From an uncultured Myxococcales bacterium (GTDB lineage Bacteria > Myxococcota_A > UBA9042 > CAIXZC01), in NCBI GenBank assembly GCA_903895725.1, contig CAITUV010000047.1, positions 62,001 to 126,000 of the forward strand: DNA of 64,000 nt. Reading direction: 5' to 3'. Shown here piece by piece: positions 53,057 to 61,383 of the stretch. The first letter of the stretch is position 1. The number at the start of each line of letters is the position of its first letter. Made by a program: the position numbers and the translations under genes. Under the pieces are notes generated by a model. The model ran no database searches, was not told the DNA's origin, and saw only the letters and a program-made list of their open reading frames with translations.

Positions 53057-55348
53057 ATGACCGAGGAGATCGGGCGGACATATGCGGGGCGCTACCGCAT
53101 CGAAGGGGAGCTCGGACGGGGCGGGATGGCCATCGTCTACCTCGCCTTCGACAGCCGCATGAAGCGCCGCGTGGCGCTCAAGGTCCTCTATCCCCACCTG
53201 GCTCTCCGGGACGAGCACAAGGTCCGCTTCCAGAGGGAGGCGGAGGTCGTTGCCAACCTGAATCACCGCAACATCGTGCGTATCCACGACTACAGCGGAA
53301 CTGAGAGCGAGGACAACTTCATCGTCGCCGAGTACGTGGAAGGGACCACGCTCAAGCGGTTCACGGCCGAGAACCCGCTCGTGCTCCCGGAAGTCGGGGC
53401 GATGATGGCTCACGAGATCGCCGGGGCGCTCGACCATGCCCATCGAAACCACGTGATCCACCGGGACGTCAAGCCCGAGAACGTGATGTTCGACAGCCAG
53501 GGCGTGCTCAAGCTGATGGACTTCGGCATCGCCCAGATCAAAGACGTCCAGCAGATGACCGTGACCGGTCAGATGATCGGGTCGCCGGCGCACATGTCGC
53601 CGGAGCACATCGAGGGGCGGAATCTGGATCATCGCTCCGACATCTTCTCCCTGGGAACCGTGCTCTACCTGCTGTGCGTCGGAGAGCTTCCCTTCAAGGG
53701 GGCGACCGCTCACGCCCTGTTCAAGCGGATCCTCGACGTCGACTACGTGCCGGCGGTCCAGGCGAGCCCGGCGGTCGGGGAGGATCTTTCCGCCATTATC
53801 GATCGCTGCCTGCGCAAGGAGATGGACGAGCGCTACCAGTCGTGTGCCGAGCTCCAGCTCGCCCTGGCCAGCCACCTGCGGTCGCTCGGATTCGACCTCC
53901 CGTCGGCCGAGCTGGCCGACTTTTTCAAGGCTCCCAGGCAGTACCAGCTGGACGGCCGCAACCGGGTGATTGACCGCCTCCTGCAGTCTGCGCGCCAGCT
54001 GGTTGCTGCCCGCAGGCTGGGCGAAGCGATGCGCTGTTTCGACCGGGCGCTCTGCCTGGACGAGAGCAGGACCGACGTCGTGCAGGAGCTGGAGCGGCTG
54101 CAGCGGCGCGTGGAGCTCAAGCGGCTTCTGATGCGCAGGCTCCTCCCGGCGCTGACGTGCCTGGCGATCACCGCTGCGGTCGGATGGCTCTGGGTCTCAG
54201 GCACGCTGGATCTTGTCCTGGGCTCGTCGGCCCCGTCCGGCGAGGTTGCCGAGGGCCCGCCCCCTGCCGGCCCGGGCAAGTCGGACGGAGGAACCCCCCT
54301 GGGCCCGCCCCACGATGAGGCGACATCAGGGGCCGACGCCGTCACGGCCCGAGGGGGGCGGGGCACTGGTGAGGATGTGATTGCGCCCGATGCGCACCTG
54401 TCCGAGGAGACGACCGTCCTGGCGACGGCCGAATCCGACACGAAGCCAGGAGCATCGGCGGAAGGCACTGTGGGCGACAAGAGGGTTCGGCGGACGCGTC
54501 TTTCGAGCCTTTCCATGCTCGGCAGCGAGGGGCGTCGAGTGGTCACGGGGGCCAAGGCCGGCTGGAAGCACCTGGTTGCCGGCGGCCTTCCCCGAATCGG
54601 GTTCCCCCCCCCGGTCGGAGTTGCGGCAGGAACCGGTCCGGACGGGGTGAAAGCGAGTGAAGCGGCGCAAGACGCGGGAAGCTCCGGCAAAGGCTCTCGT
54701 GCGGGCGGAGACACGGTTGCCGACTCAGGGAAAGGGTCTGGAGTTGCCGGGACTCCCGGCGGTTCCCAGGACACGAGCCACAAATCCGAGGCAGCGGGCG
54801 GGACGGACGGCAAGGACGGAAGCAAAGGGGAGAAGTCAGGCGGCCGCGGGGGTGAAGGCACTGCGGACAAGGGGCAACCCGGGGCCAACACGGCGGATGG
54901 GGCGCTGGTCCCGGTGCTCATCGAGGCCTACCCGGCCCCCACCGAGATCTGGGTGGACGACGTTCGCAGGGGCATGCGCAAGGTCGAGGGACTCAAGCTC
55001 ACGCCCGGAATCCATACTCTCCGCCTGCATCACCCGACCTGCGATGCCTGCGAGGACACGATTCGCGAGTTCCAGGTCGACGCGGGACAGCAGCTCGTCA
55101 GCCTCAAAGAGAAGATTGGCCTCAAGCCGGCAGAAGTCGTCGTGAAGTCCGGCTCTCCCGGCCAGGTCTTCGTCGATTCCGAGCTGGTCGGCCGCACCAA
55201 TGAGGTGCTCAAGGTCCGGGCTCGCGATCACCTGCCCTGGAAGGTGGCGCTCAAGGTCCTCTTCGATGACCAGTCGCTCGCTCCCTATGAGCATGCGTGC
55301 ATGGTCGTGGCCGGACGCCGGGCGGACGTGGCCGTTCCTCACCAGTAG
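53057..55348 (+). CDS. transmembrane Ser/Thr protein kinase with PEGA-like C-terminus
   Basis: This is a 763-residue Hanks-type kinase. The glycine loop GELGRGGMAIVY is near residue 20, VALKVL holds the ATP lysine, HRDVKPENV the catalytic Asp (about 137), and DFGIAQ the metal site (about 155). A linker with helical repeats leads to a transmembrane helix (about 365-390). A long Gly/Ser/Thr-rich extracytoplasmic linker (about 395-610) ends in a PEGA-like beta domain (IEAYPAPTEIWVDDV, VVKSGSPGQVFVDSEL). Kinases of this layout are common in Myxococcota. ATG at 53057 follows GGGAGGCGG. It probably senses an external signal, but no ligand can be named. Confidence 0.9.
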   Translation: MTEEIGRTYAGRYRIEGELGRGGMAIVYLAFDSRMKRRVALKVLYPHLALRDEHKVRFQREAEVVANLNHRNIVRIHDYSGTESEDNFIVAEYVEGTTLKRFTAENPLVLPEVGAMMAHEIAGALDHAHRNHVIHRDVKPENVMFDSQGVLKLMDFGIAQIKDVQQMTVTGQMIGSPAHMSPEHIEGRNLDHRSDIFSLGTVLYLLCVGELPFKGATAHALFKRILDVDYVPAVQASPAVGEDLSAIIDRCLRKEMDERYQSCAELQLALASHLRSLGFDLPSAELADFFKAPRQYQLDGRNRVIDRLLQSARQLVAARRLGEAMRCFDRALCLDESRTDVVQELERLQRRVELKRLLMRRLLPALTCLAITAAVGWLWVSGTLDLVLGSSAPSGEVAEGPPPAGPGKSDGGTPLGPPHDEATSGADAVTARGGRGTGEDVIAPDAHLSEETTVLATAESDTKPGASAEGTVGDKRVRRTRLSSLSMLGSEGRRVVTGAKAGWKHLVAGGLPRIGFPPPVGVAAGTGPDGVKASEAAQDAGSSGKGSRAGGDTVADSGKGSGVAGTPGGSQDTSHKSEAAGGTDGKDGSKGEKSGGRGGEGTADKGQPGANTADGALVPVLIEAYPAPTEIWVDDVRRGMRKVEGLKLTPGIHTLRLHHPTCDACEDTIREFQVDAGQQLVSLKEKIGLKPAEVVVKSGSPGQVFVDSELVGRTNEVLKVRARDHLPWKVALKVLFDDQSLAPYEHACMVVAGRRADVAVPHQ

Positions 55349-55376
55349 CCCCGGGCGGCCCGATACCCCGCCGGGG

Positions 55377-55428
55377 CCGCTGAGCCGCTGTTGAACCGAA
55401 GGGACCGCTGAGCTGCTGTTGAACCGAA
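55377..55428 (+). repeat. imperfect 28-bp tandem repeat, two copies
   Basis: CCGCTGAGCCGCTGTTGAAC (from 55377) recurs with one change at 55405, a period of 28 bases, with 23 of 24 core bases matching. It lies in the 101-bp gap between the kinase gene and a convergent small gene. No protein is encoded. Confidence 0.75.
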
Positions 55429-55449
55429 TCGGAGCTTCTCCCGGTACGA

Positions 55450-55635
55450 CTATTCCTGGTAGAAGAGCGTGATGGTGAGGCAGTGGAACTCCCGGTCGGA
55501 GCTCTGCGTGACGACCTTGTCGATCAGCCGGAAGCCAGGGTTGGCCCTCAACCAACGCGTGATCAATTCACCCAGCTCTTCCCGCTCTCTGGCCTTGGTG
55601 GCGGAGAACACCTTCACCCCGTTGAACCCCTCCAT
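55450..55635 (-). CDS. small conserved-looking protein of unknown function
   Basis: This is a 61-residue protein with an alpha/beta pattern: VKVFSATKAREREELGELITRW, then DKVVTQSSDREFHCLTITLFY. ATG at 55635 follows GAGGAGGG with a good gap. The regular amphipathic helix, the strands and the strong ribosome site argue that it is real. I recall similar short ORFs in myxobacterial genomes but cannot name the family. It is divergent from the TPR gene. Confidence 0.6.
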   Translation of the reverse strand: MEGFNGVKVFSATKAREREELGELITRWLRANPGFRLIDKVVTQSSDREFHCLTITLFYQE

Positions 55636-55759
55636 CTCCTACCCTCCTCTCAACCCGAAGTCGTTTACGTCATGAATGCACTCGGCTAGCTGGGAGATGA
55701 CGCTAGCATGCTTCATCCGGAGGAGCAACCGAAAACCGCCCGCAGGCGCACAATTTCAA

Positions 55760-55788
55760 TTGACAGTGCCCCGCAACGGCCCTATAAA
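55760..55788 (+). promoter_or_regulatory. consensus promoter of the TPR/PQQ genes
   Basis: A perfect TTGACA (55760-55765) and TATAAA (55783-55788) are 17 bases apart. The ATG is at 55825 with GGGAGGG before it. This is the best sigma70 match in the window. Confidence 0.8.
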
Positions 55789-55824
55789 GTCGGGCGGTTT
55801 GCGGTTCTCAGGGAGGGTCGTCTC

Positions 55825-56622
55825 ATGCCCGTGAAGATTCGAAAGAAGAGCGAAGTTGCCGACATCAAGCAGCCCGACCAGGTGATGACCGGGTTGCAGA
55901 CCACCTACGGCCTGCTGGATCGGTTCAAGTACTATCTGGCCGGTGCGTTCGTAGCCGTGGTCATCTTGCTCCTGGGCGTCTCGTGGTTCATGTCGTACCG
56001 CGAGTCGAAGAAGGGGGATCAGGCCAAGGCGTTCTTCGAGGCATTCAAGTTCATGGATGCGCCGGTGGGCGAAGAAGCGGCCCCTGCCGAAGGGCTGCCA
56101 GCGTTCAAGACCTCTCAGGAGAAGTTTGCCAAGGTCTCCGAGGAGCTGGACAAGTTCATCGCCGAGCAGGGCAGCGCGGACATCAGCGTGACCGCCCGCC
56201 TGGTGCTGGCCGGCGTGAAGATGGAGCTCGGGGACTACCAGGCTGCGTTCGACGGGCTCAACGAGTTCGTGGCGAACAATGCGGACAGCCCGCTGGCACC
56301 GCTGGTTCACGAGAACCTCGGCTTTGCCAGCATCCGCCTCGGCAAGGTTGACCAGGCGGTCGAGCACTTCACCAAGATGAAGGAGCTGACCTCTGACCCG
56401 TACCTCAATGCCAGGGCGCTGCTCCACCTCGGTGACCTCTACAACCCCGGCCAGACGGCCACGGATTCCGACAAGGATGTGGCCAAGGCCCGGCAGTACT
56501 ACGAAGAAGCGCTCAAGCTGCTTCCCGAAGAGGGAGCAGGGGAAGAGCAGGCATTCGACCCCGCCCTTTCATACGCCCGCCAGGAGCTTCAGCTCCGCCT
56601 GACCATGCTCGACCTGGGCTGA
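55825..56622 (+). CDS. membrane-anchored TPR protein, YfgM-like
   Basis: This is a 265-residue protein. A short cytoplasmic N-terminus is followed by one transmembrane helix (YYLAGAFVAVVILLLGVSWFM, about residues 38-58) and a periplasmic TPR domain (ARLVLAGVKMELGDYQAAFDG, ENLGFASIRLGKVDQAVEHF, ARALLHLGDLYN). The layout matches YfgM/TPR_21 proteins, chaperone-like partners of the SecYEG translocon, and the neighbouring PQQ-propeller gene recalls the yfgM-bamB arrangement of proteobacteria. The start at 55825 is set by GGGAGGG and the transmembrane position; the frame upstream to 55708 crosses the promoter. Confidence 0.82.
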   Translation: MPVKIRKKSEVADIKQPDQVMTGLQTTYGLLDRFKYYLAGAFVAVVILLLGVSWFMSYRESKKGDQAKAFFEAFKFMDAPVGEEAAPAEGLPAFKTSQEKFAKVSEELDKFIAEQGSADISVTARLVLAGVKMELGDYQAAFDGLNEFVANNADSPLAPLVHENLGFASIRLGKVDQAVEHFTKMKELTSDPYLNARALLHLGDLYNPGQTATDSDKDVAKARQYYEEALKLLPEEGAGEEQAFDPALSYARQELQLRLTMLDLG

Positions 56623-56712
56623 GCCATGCCCTCCCACCGCCGCCTGCACCTTCCGACCGAGCAAGCCTGCACGGAGCTCGGACCGGTTGACGCCCGCCTT
56701 TCCAGCGGGAAG

Positions 56713-57918
56713 ATGGGGCGATTCTGCGTGGCAATGTTGCTGGTGCTCCTGACCTCGTCGGCAGCGATGGCGGATCCGGTCTTTCAGGTCTCCTACCGCG
56801 TGCGGGTGTCGGACCGGGGCCTCTTTGCGCTGGGCCCGATGGAGGTTTCCTCACCGGTGGCCACCCGGGACGGCTTCGGGGTGCTCGTGGGCGGGGGAAG
56901 CGGCAGGCTCCAGCTGCTGGATGCGGCCTCGGGCGACGTATCGTTCGAGCTCCAGCTGGATGGCGGAATCTCGGCCACTCCGCTGGTGCTCGAGGATCGG
57001 TTCGTCGTGGGCACGGACAATGGCAGCATCTACCTGGTCGCAGCGGACGGCCGCCTCCTGTGGAGCAAGCCGGCCCGCATCAAGGGTGCGGTGCGCGGCA
57101 GGCCTGCGCTTTGGCACGACTCCGTTCTCATCGTTGCGGACGATACCAGCACGGTCCACGCCATCTCCATGTCGGATGGGACCGTGCTTGCCTCGTTCTC
57201 GAGCCAGTCGTTCTCCCGACGAGGCCTGTCTCCGTTCACGGTGTTCGGCTACCCGGACCCGGTGGTCGACGGGGACATGGTCTACGTGGGCTTCGAGACG
57301 GGCTTCGTGGCAGCGCTCCGGCCCAAGGGAACGGAAGGGTCGGACCAGATTTCGAGCTTCGAAACCGCATGGCAGGTCGGGCCTTGCTCGCCCGGGGAGC
57401 TGGCTCGTGCAGCGGGCTCTGCTCCTCCGCTCTGCTCGCCTCGGCGGGTGTTTCGGGATGTCGACACCTCCCCCACCCCGGTGGGTGGCGGGCTGGTGAC
57501 GGGGTGTTACTGTCGTGGTCTCGTGATGCTGGATCCGGCCAACGGCGCCGTCCGCTGGGAAGTTCCCATCCTGGGCCCTTCGACCCCCGCGGTTGCAGCC
57601 GAGCGTCTCTACGTTGTGTCGGCCGACGACCGCTTCCGAGCCATCGACCTGTCCAACGGCAAGATTGCATGGTCGACGAGCCTGGAGGTGGCGCAGGTCA
57701 TCTCCCCCGTGCTCATGGGTTCGGCCGAGGATCCCGCCTCGGCTCTGGTGGCGGTCGCCACCGGAGGGCCCCTCTACCTGGTCCGGGCCGTTGACGGACG
57801 CATCGCGGGGAAGATCGATGTCCCGGGTGGGATCGCCGCTCCTCCCCTCGTGATCGGCCGCTCCCTCTTCCTTGTTACCGCCGAAGGTTTCCTGTATAGA
57901 ATCGATGTCTTCCCGTAG
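56713..57918 (+). CDS. exported PQQ-like beta-propeller, BamB-like
   Basis: This is a 401-residue protein with a signal peptide (FCVAMLLVLLTSSAAMA, cleavage before DPVF). It is followed by PQQ-type propeller blades (LLDAASGDVSFELQLDG, IYLVAADGRLLWSKPARIKG, LDPANGAVRWEVP, AIDLSNGKIAWSTSL). It resembles BamB of the outer-membrane protein assembly complex but has no lipobox cysteine. Three cysteines in a middle insert (VGPCSPG, PPLCSP, GCYCRG) are unusual. The frame is open back to 56626, 3 bases after the TPR gene, but neither start has a clear ribosome site; the signal peptide favours 56713. Confidence 0.8.
   Translation: MGRFCVAMLLVLLTSSAAMADPVFQVSYRVRVSDRGLFALGPMEVSSPVATRDGFGVLVGGGSGRLQLLDAASGDVSFELQLDGGISATPLVLEDRFVVGTDNGSIYLVAADGRLLWSKPARIKGAVRGRPALWHDSVLIVADDTSTVHAISMSDGTVLASFSSQSFSRRGLSPFTVFGYPDPVVDGDMVYVGFETGFVAALRPKGTEGSDQISSFETAWQVGPCSPGELARAAGSAPPLCSPRRVFRDVDTSPTPVGGGLVTGCYCRGLVMLDPANGAVRWEVPILGPSTPAVAAERLYVVSADDRFRAIDLSNGKIAWSTSLEVAQVISPVLMGSAEDPASALVAVATGGPLYLVRAVDGRIAGKIDVPGGIAAPPLVIGRSLFLVTAEGFLYRIDVFP
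57872..57900 (+). promoter_or_regulatory. possible promoter inside the PQQ gene for the next lipoprotein
   Basis: TTGTTA (57872-57877) and TATAGA (57895-57900) are 17 bases apart near the end of the PQQ gene, 86 bases ahead of ATG 57986. Confidence 0.35.
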
Positions 57919-57985
57919 GGATCGCCCCCGGTCGAGGCGCATCCGGAGATCCTGGTCGGGGACTTGAATCGGACGGAGGTCTTGC

Positions 57986-59233
57986 ATGCGTGCCCTCTTC
58001 CTGGCGATGGCTCTCTTGATCGGTCTTGCGGCAGGTTGCAGCACCGGTGGCGGCAACGAGCCGGCCGATGGTACGACCCTGGCGGACACAGTCGGCCCGG
58101 GCGGAGATGCACGGGCAACGGACGATCTGCGGGAGGACGCCGCCCCGCCGCCTCCCCGTGTGGAATGCACCGTGGATGAGGAATGCGTCGGCGAGGGCCT
58201 GGTTTGTGACTGCATGGGCCGCTGCGTGCAGTCGGGCACCAAGCCGTGCGAGGAGGACAAGAACTGCGGTGGTGGGAAGTACTGCGACCCATGCGTCAAG
58301 TGGTGCTTCGAACAGGGAACGCTCTGCTCTCCCTGCAAGAGCGAGAACACGTGCAACCCGATCACCGGCCAGTGCATGCCCACGGGAACGCAGTGCGAGG
58401 TGGAGGGGAGCCACTGCCTCGATTTCGTCACCGGAGGCAGCTTCTGCGGCAGGGCCTGCCTGAGCAATGCGGGCTGCCCGGCCGGGTTCACCTGCGAGGA
58501 CCTGTCGGCATTCGGGCTCGAGTATTCGCAGTGCATCCCGTCCAACGGTTCGAGCTGCCAGTCTCTGGGCGAGTGCGAGGCCGACAAGGATTGCGAGTTC
58601 TCCTTCATCTGCAATCAGGACAAGGCCTGTGTCAAGGGGTGCTCCAAGGACTCGGAGTGCCCCAACGGAACCGTCTGCTCGTCGTTCCGCTGCCAGCCCG
58701 CGTGCGACCCGGTCAACAACCCGTGCCCCGCAGGACAGGAGTGCAAGGAGGGACGCTGCATGATTCCGGGCGGGTGCGTGGACTACTTCGATTGCCCGGA
58801 GCCGGAGACATACTGCAATCCGGACACGAACAAGTGCTCGCCCGGCTGCCTCAACGACATTGACTGCAAGTCCGGGGGCAAGGAGTGTATCGACGGGAAG
58901 TGCGAGCAGAAGGGGTGTAACGCCAACTACTGGTGCAACTTCGGCCAGGTGTGCACGCTCGAGACCGGCGAATGCGTCGTTCCCCCCGAGCCGTTCTGCA
59001 AGGCCGGTTGCCAGAAGGACGAGGAGTGCGGCCCCGAGCCTTCCAAGTGCGCAGAGCTGCAGGACGAGAATGGCCAGAGCCTGGGCAAGTTCTGCTTCCC
59101 CAAATGCTACAGCGACCCGAACAATAAGTGCCCCCAGGGATACCAGTGCGTCCAGCTCGTGGATGAGAACGGCGCCAGCCAGGGGGAGGTCTGTGCGCGG
59201 GCCTGCAACAAGGATCCCGTCGGATTCTACTAG
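57986..59233 (+). CDS. cysteine-rich lipoprotein of unknown function
   Basis: This is a 415-residue lipoprotein (lipobox LAAGCS near residue 18). After an acidic linker the protein is a series of irregular Cys-rich units of the pattern C-x-x-D-x-x-C-x-G-x-x-C (ECTVDEECVGEGLVC, GCSKDSECPNGTVC, GCLNDIDCKSGGKEC), similar to those at the N-terminus of the MopE/lectin lipoprotein. No catalytic motif is seen. ATG at 57986 follows GGAGGTCTTGC. It converges on the VWA lipoprotein gene with 3 bases between stops. Confidence 0.82.
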   Translation: MRALFLAMALLIGLAAGCSTGGGNEPADGTTLADTVGPGGDARATDDLREDAAPPPPRVECTVDEECVGEGLVCDCMGRCVQSGTKPCEEDKNCGGGKYCDPCVKWCFEQGTLCSPCKSENTCNPITGQCMPTGTQCEVEGSHCLDFVTGGSFCGRACLSNAGCPAGFTCEDLSAFGLEYSQCIPSNGSSCQSLGECEADKDCEFSFICNQDKACVKGCSKDSECPNGTVCSSFRCQPACDPVNNPCPAGQECKEGRCMIPGGCVDYFDCPEPETYCNPDTNKCSPGCLNDIDCKSGGKECIDGKCEQKGCNANYWCNFGQVCTLETGECVVPPEPFCKAGCQKDEECGPEPSKCAELQDENGQSLGKFCFPKCYSDPNNKCPQGYQCVQLVDENGASQGEVCARACNKDPVGFY

Positions 59234-59236
59234 GAT

Positions 59237-61261
59237 CTACTCGAAGCAAAGCTTGAGATCCTGGGCGATACCCACGAGCGCAGACATGAGCTCCTGCTCG
59301 TTCCCGGCGTTGGTGAACGTCGTCTTCCCGGTCCCGCCGTTCTTGGCGATGGCAACCAGCTGCTCGGGATTTCCCTCGTAGTTGTAAGCGACGACGTAGG
59401 TCTTGATCCCCTTGTCGTTCCAGAGCGCCTTGGTCGCGGCCTCCAGGTCTGCCAGGATCAGCGATTCCCGCTCATCGATGTCGGTCATCAGGGGATAGGC
59501 GCATGTGTCCGCTCCGTCGGACAGCAGAATGACGGTGCCCTTGCCGGACGTGAAAAGCGTCGGCAGCACTTCCGGAAGGGCTTGCATGATGCCGACGAGA
59601 GGGGTCTTCCCGAAGGCACTGTTCTTGGTGAACCACTCGGCAAAGGCCGCTGCCTGGGAAGATTGGAGGGGCACCACGGTGGTCGAGGGGACCTTGCAGC
59701 CCGATGGGTCGTTCGAGACATACTTGGGGAACTGGATCATGCCGAACGAGGCCATGGGGCTCATTGCCACGAACTTCTGAATGCTGGCGGACACGGTCTC
59801 CCAATGCTGCCCCATGCTTTGGGAAGTATCCACCACGAAGACCACTTCGGCCAGGCACTCCTCCTTCATGCAGGTGCCGTTGATGCAGAAGTAGCCGGCG
59901 CTGCACTCCGTGGCTTCCCCCCAACCGGTACCGCTCGGAAGGCACTGGGCGTGGCGGGCCGAGTCGAGGCACGTCGTCGCCGATGGGCTGCACACCACCG
60001 GCTCGCATTTCCCGGACGTTTCGGAGCAGGCGGTCCCATCCTCACAGTTCGTCGTGCCCCAGTCATCCCCCGACTCCACGCACTCCTGCGAGGCCTTGAA
60101 CGAGAGACAGACGGTCTGCCCGGGAGTGCACTCCACGGGAGGTTCCACGTCCGGGTCCATGAGCAGCTCGACTTCCGATATCTGGCCGGCGGCCAGATCC
60201 GGGATAGTGACCAGCGGAGACTCGGGCTCGCCCTTCTCCGGGGCCATGCTCCCCCCCCAGAGCGTGTCCTGGAAACAGCGGAAGGTGACCGGCCCCTCGG
60301 GGAACTTGGCCGGCTTTCCCTGGGCATCGACCATCTCGACCAGCAGCGCTTTGATGGGGAACACGACGGGGGGCTGGAACACCTTGAGCATCTGAGGCTG
60401 GCCCAGCTCCCAGCCCGGAGAGGCCTGCAGCCGCACAGCGGCATCGGCAGCGCACTTGGGGCAGGCAATGGTCAAGTCAACCTGCACCGGAGGTCCCGCC
60501 GGAACGTCCGGGGTCACCTCCAGCACGTCGGAGCCCGTCGCGTCCGGCTGGGATACCGAATCATCCTGGATCACGGCACCGCAGTCGATCTTGGCGTAGC
60601 GATCCCCCTGCGAGACGAAGTGCCCTTCGACCGTGAGGGACTCGCTCCCGAGCGAGACGTCGCCGGCAACCCCGAGCAACGGTTCTCCTCCCAACTCCAA
60701 GGTCACGGTACCATCGAAGCAGCCGACCTCGGCGTCCGGTTGCGGGACCGTCCCGACCGACAGTCCGACGGTCCCCATGATGCTCCCGGGCTGACTGATG
60801 TAAGTCCCTTCCTTGTCCTGGCTCAACCCGGGACAGGCCGAGTCCGCCTCCCAACGTACCGACCGGATCACCATCCGATTCGCATCGTCCAGGCAGCCTT
60901 CCGCCGAGACATCCAGCCGACATCCGTCGTTGGCCGTGAAGCGAAGCTCCACTCCTGCGATGACTCCGTCCTCCCAGTCGTCGACGTCCCGACGGTGCAC
61001 CAGGGTGGCGGTGACCGAATCGTACGCCACCGGACCAAACGGGGTGACCAGGGCCCCCGAGACGGTGAGGGATTCCTGGCCGCAGGTTCCCCCGCCGCTT
61101 CCGGAGCACGAGAGCAGAGCGAGGGCGACCAGGAGGAAAGTGGGGGGGAACGAAGAAGAATAGGACGAATAGGACGAATAGGACGAATGGGAGGCATAGG
61201 ACGGGGGGGGAATGCGGGGGGGCTTTTGGCTGGCGGTCCGGGTGACGCGTTGGATGTTCAT
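59237..61261 (-). CDS. von Willebrand factor A lipoprotein with long repeat-bearing leader
   Basis: This is a 674-residue protein. The lipobox (LALLSCS) is near residue 52, after an unusually long N-region containing the Ser/Tyr repeat SYSSYSSYSSS encoded by a 9-bp tandem repeat. A beta-rich N-terminal half and a Cys-rich region (residues about 395-465) precede a C-terminal VWA domain with the intact MIDAS motif VVFVVDTSQSMG near residue 475. It is probably a surface ligand-binding protein. ATG at 61261 follows AGGAAGTGGGAAC. It lies 63 bases downstream of the matrixin gene on the same strand. Confidence 0.84.
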   Translation of the reverse strand: MNIQRVTRTASQKPPRIPPPSYASHSSYSSYSSYSSSFPPTFLLVALALLSCSGSGGGTCGQESLTVSGALVTPFGPVAYDSVTATLVHRRDVDDWEDGVIAGVELRFTANDGCRLDVSAEGCLDDANRMVIRSVRWEADSACPGLSQDKEGTYISQPGSIMGTVGLSVGTVPQPDAEVGCFDGTVTLELGGEPLLGVAGDVSLGSESLTVEGHFVSQGDRYAKIDCGAVIQDDSVSQPDATGSDVLEVTPDVPAGPPVQVDLTIACPKCAADAAVRLQASPGWELGQPQMLKVFQPPVVFPIKALLVEMVDAQGKPAKFPEGPVTFRCFQDTLWGGSMAPEKGEPESPLVTIPDLAAGQISEVELLMDPDVEPPVECTPGQTVCLSFKASQECVESGDDWGTTNCEDGTACSETSGKCEPVVCSPSATTCLDSARHAQCLPSGTGWGEATECSAGYFCINGTCMKEECLAEVVFVVDTSQSMGQHWETVSASIQKFVAMSPMASFGMIQFPKYVSNDPSGCKVPSTTVVPLQSSQAAAFAEWFTKNSAFGKTPLVGIMQALPEVLPTLFTSGKGTVILLSDGADTCAYPLMTDIDERESLILADLEAATKALWNDKGIKTYVVAYNYEGNPEQLVAIAKNGGTGKTTFTNAGNEQELMSALVGIAQDLKLCFE
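61158..61202 (+). repeat. 9-bp tandem repeat, about five units
   Basis: GAATAGGAC occurs three times in a row (61158-61184), followed by GAATGGGAG and GCATAGGAC. It encodes part of the leader of the VWA lipoprotein on the minus strand, and unit number can change without a frameshift. Confidence 0.9.
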
Positions 61262-61280
61262 GTTCCCACTTCCTTTCGGC

Positions 61281-61321
61281 ATCAGCGGCTTCTCTCCCCA
61301 CCGTGGAATCAGCGGCTTCTC
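61281..61321 (+). repeat. direct repeat between the two 9-bp arrays
   Basis: ATCAGCGGCTTCTC occurs at 61281-61294 and again at 61308-61321, a 27-bp period (three 9-bp units), in the gap between the matrixin and VWA genes. Confidence 0.75.
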
Positions 61322-61383
61322 GTCCTATTCGGCGGCGGGTCCTGTTCGTCCCATGCGTCCCATGCGTCCTGTTCGTCCTATGC
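61322..61383 (+). repeat. 9-bp tandem repeat, six units, inverted relative to the first array
   Basis: Units GTCCTATTC, GTCCTGTTC, GTCCCATGC (twice), GTCCTGTTC and GTCCTATGC occur at 61322-61330 and 61339-61383. GTCCTATTC is the exact reverse complement of the GAATAGGAC unit at 61158. The array encodes the RTGRMGRMGRTG tail of the matrixin protease, and its stop codon lies in the first unit. Confidence 0.88.
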
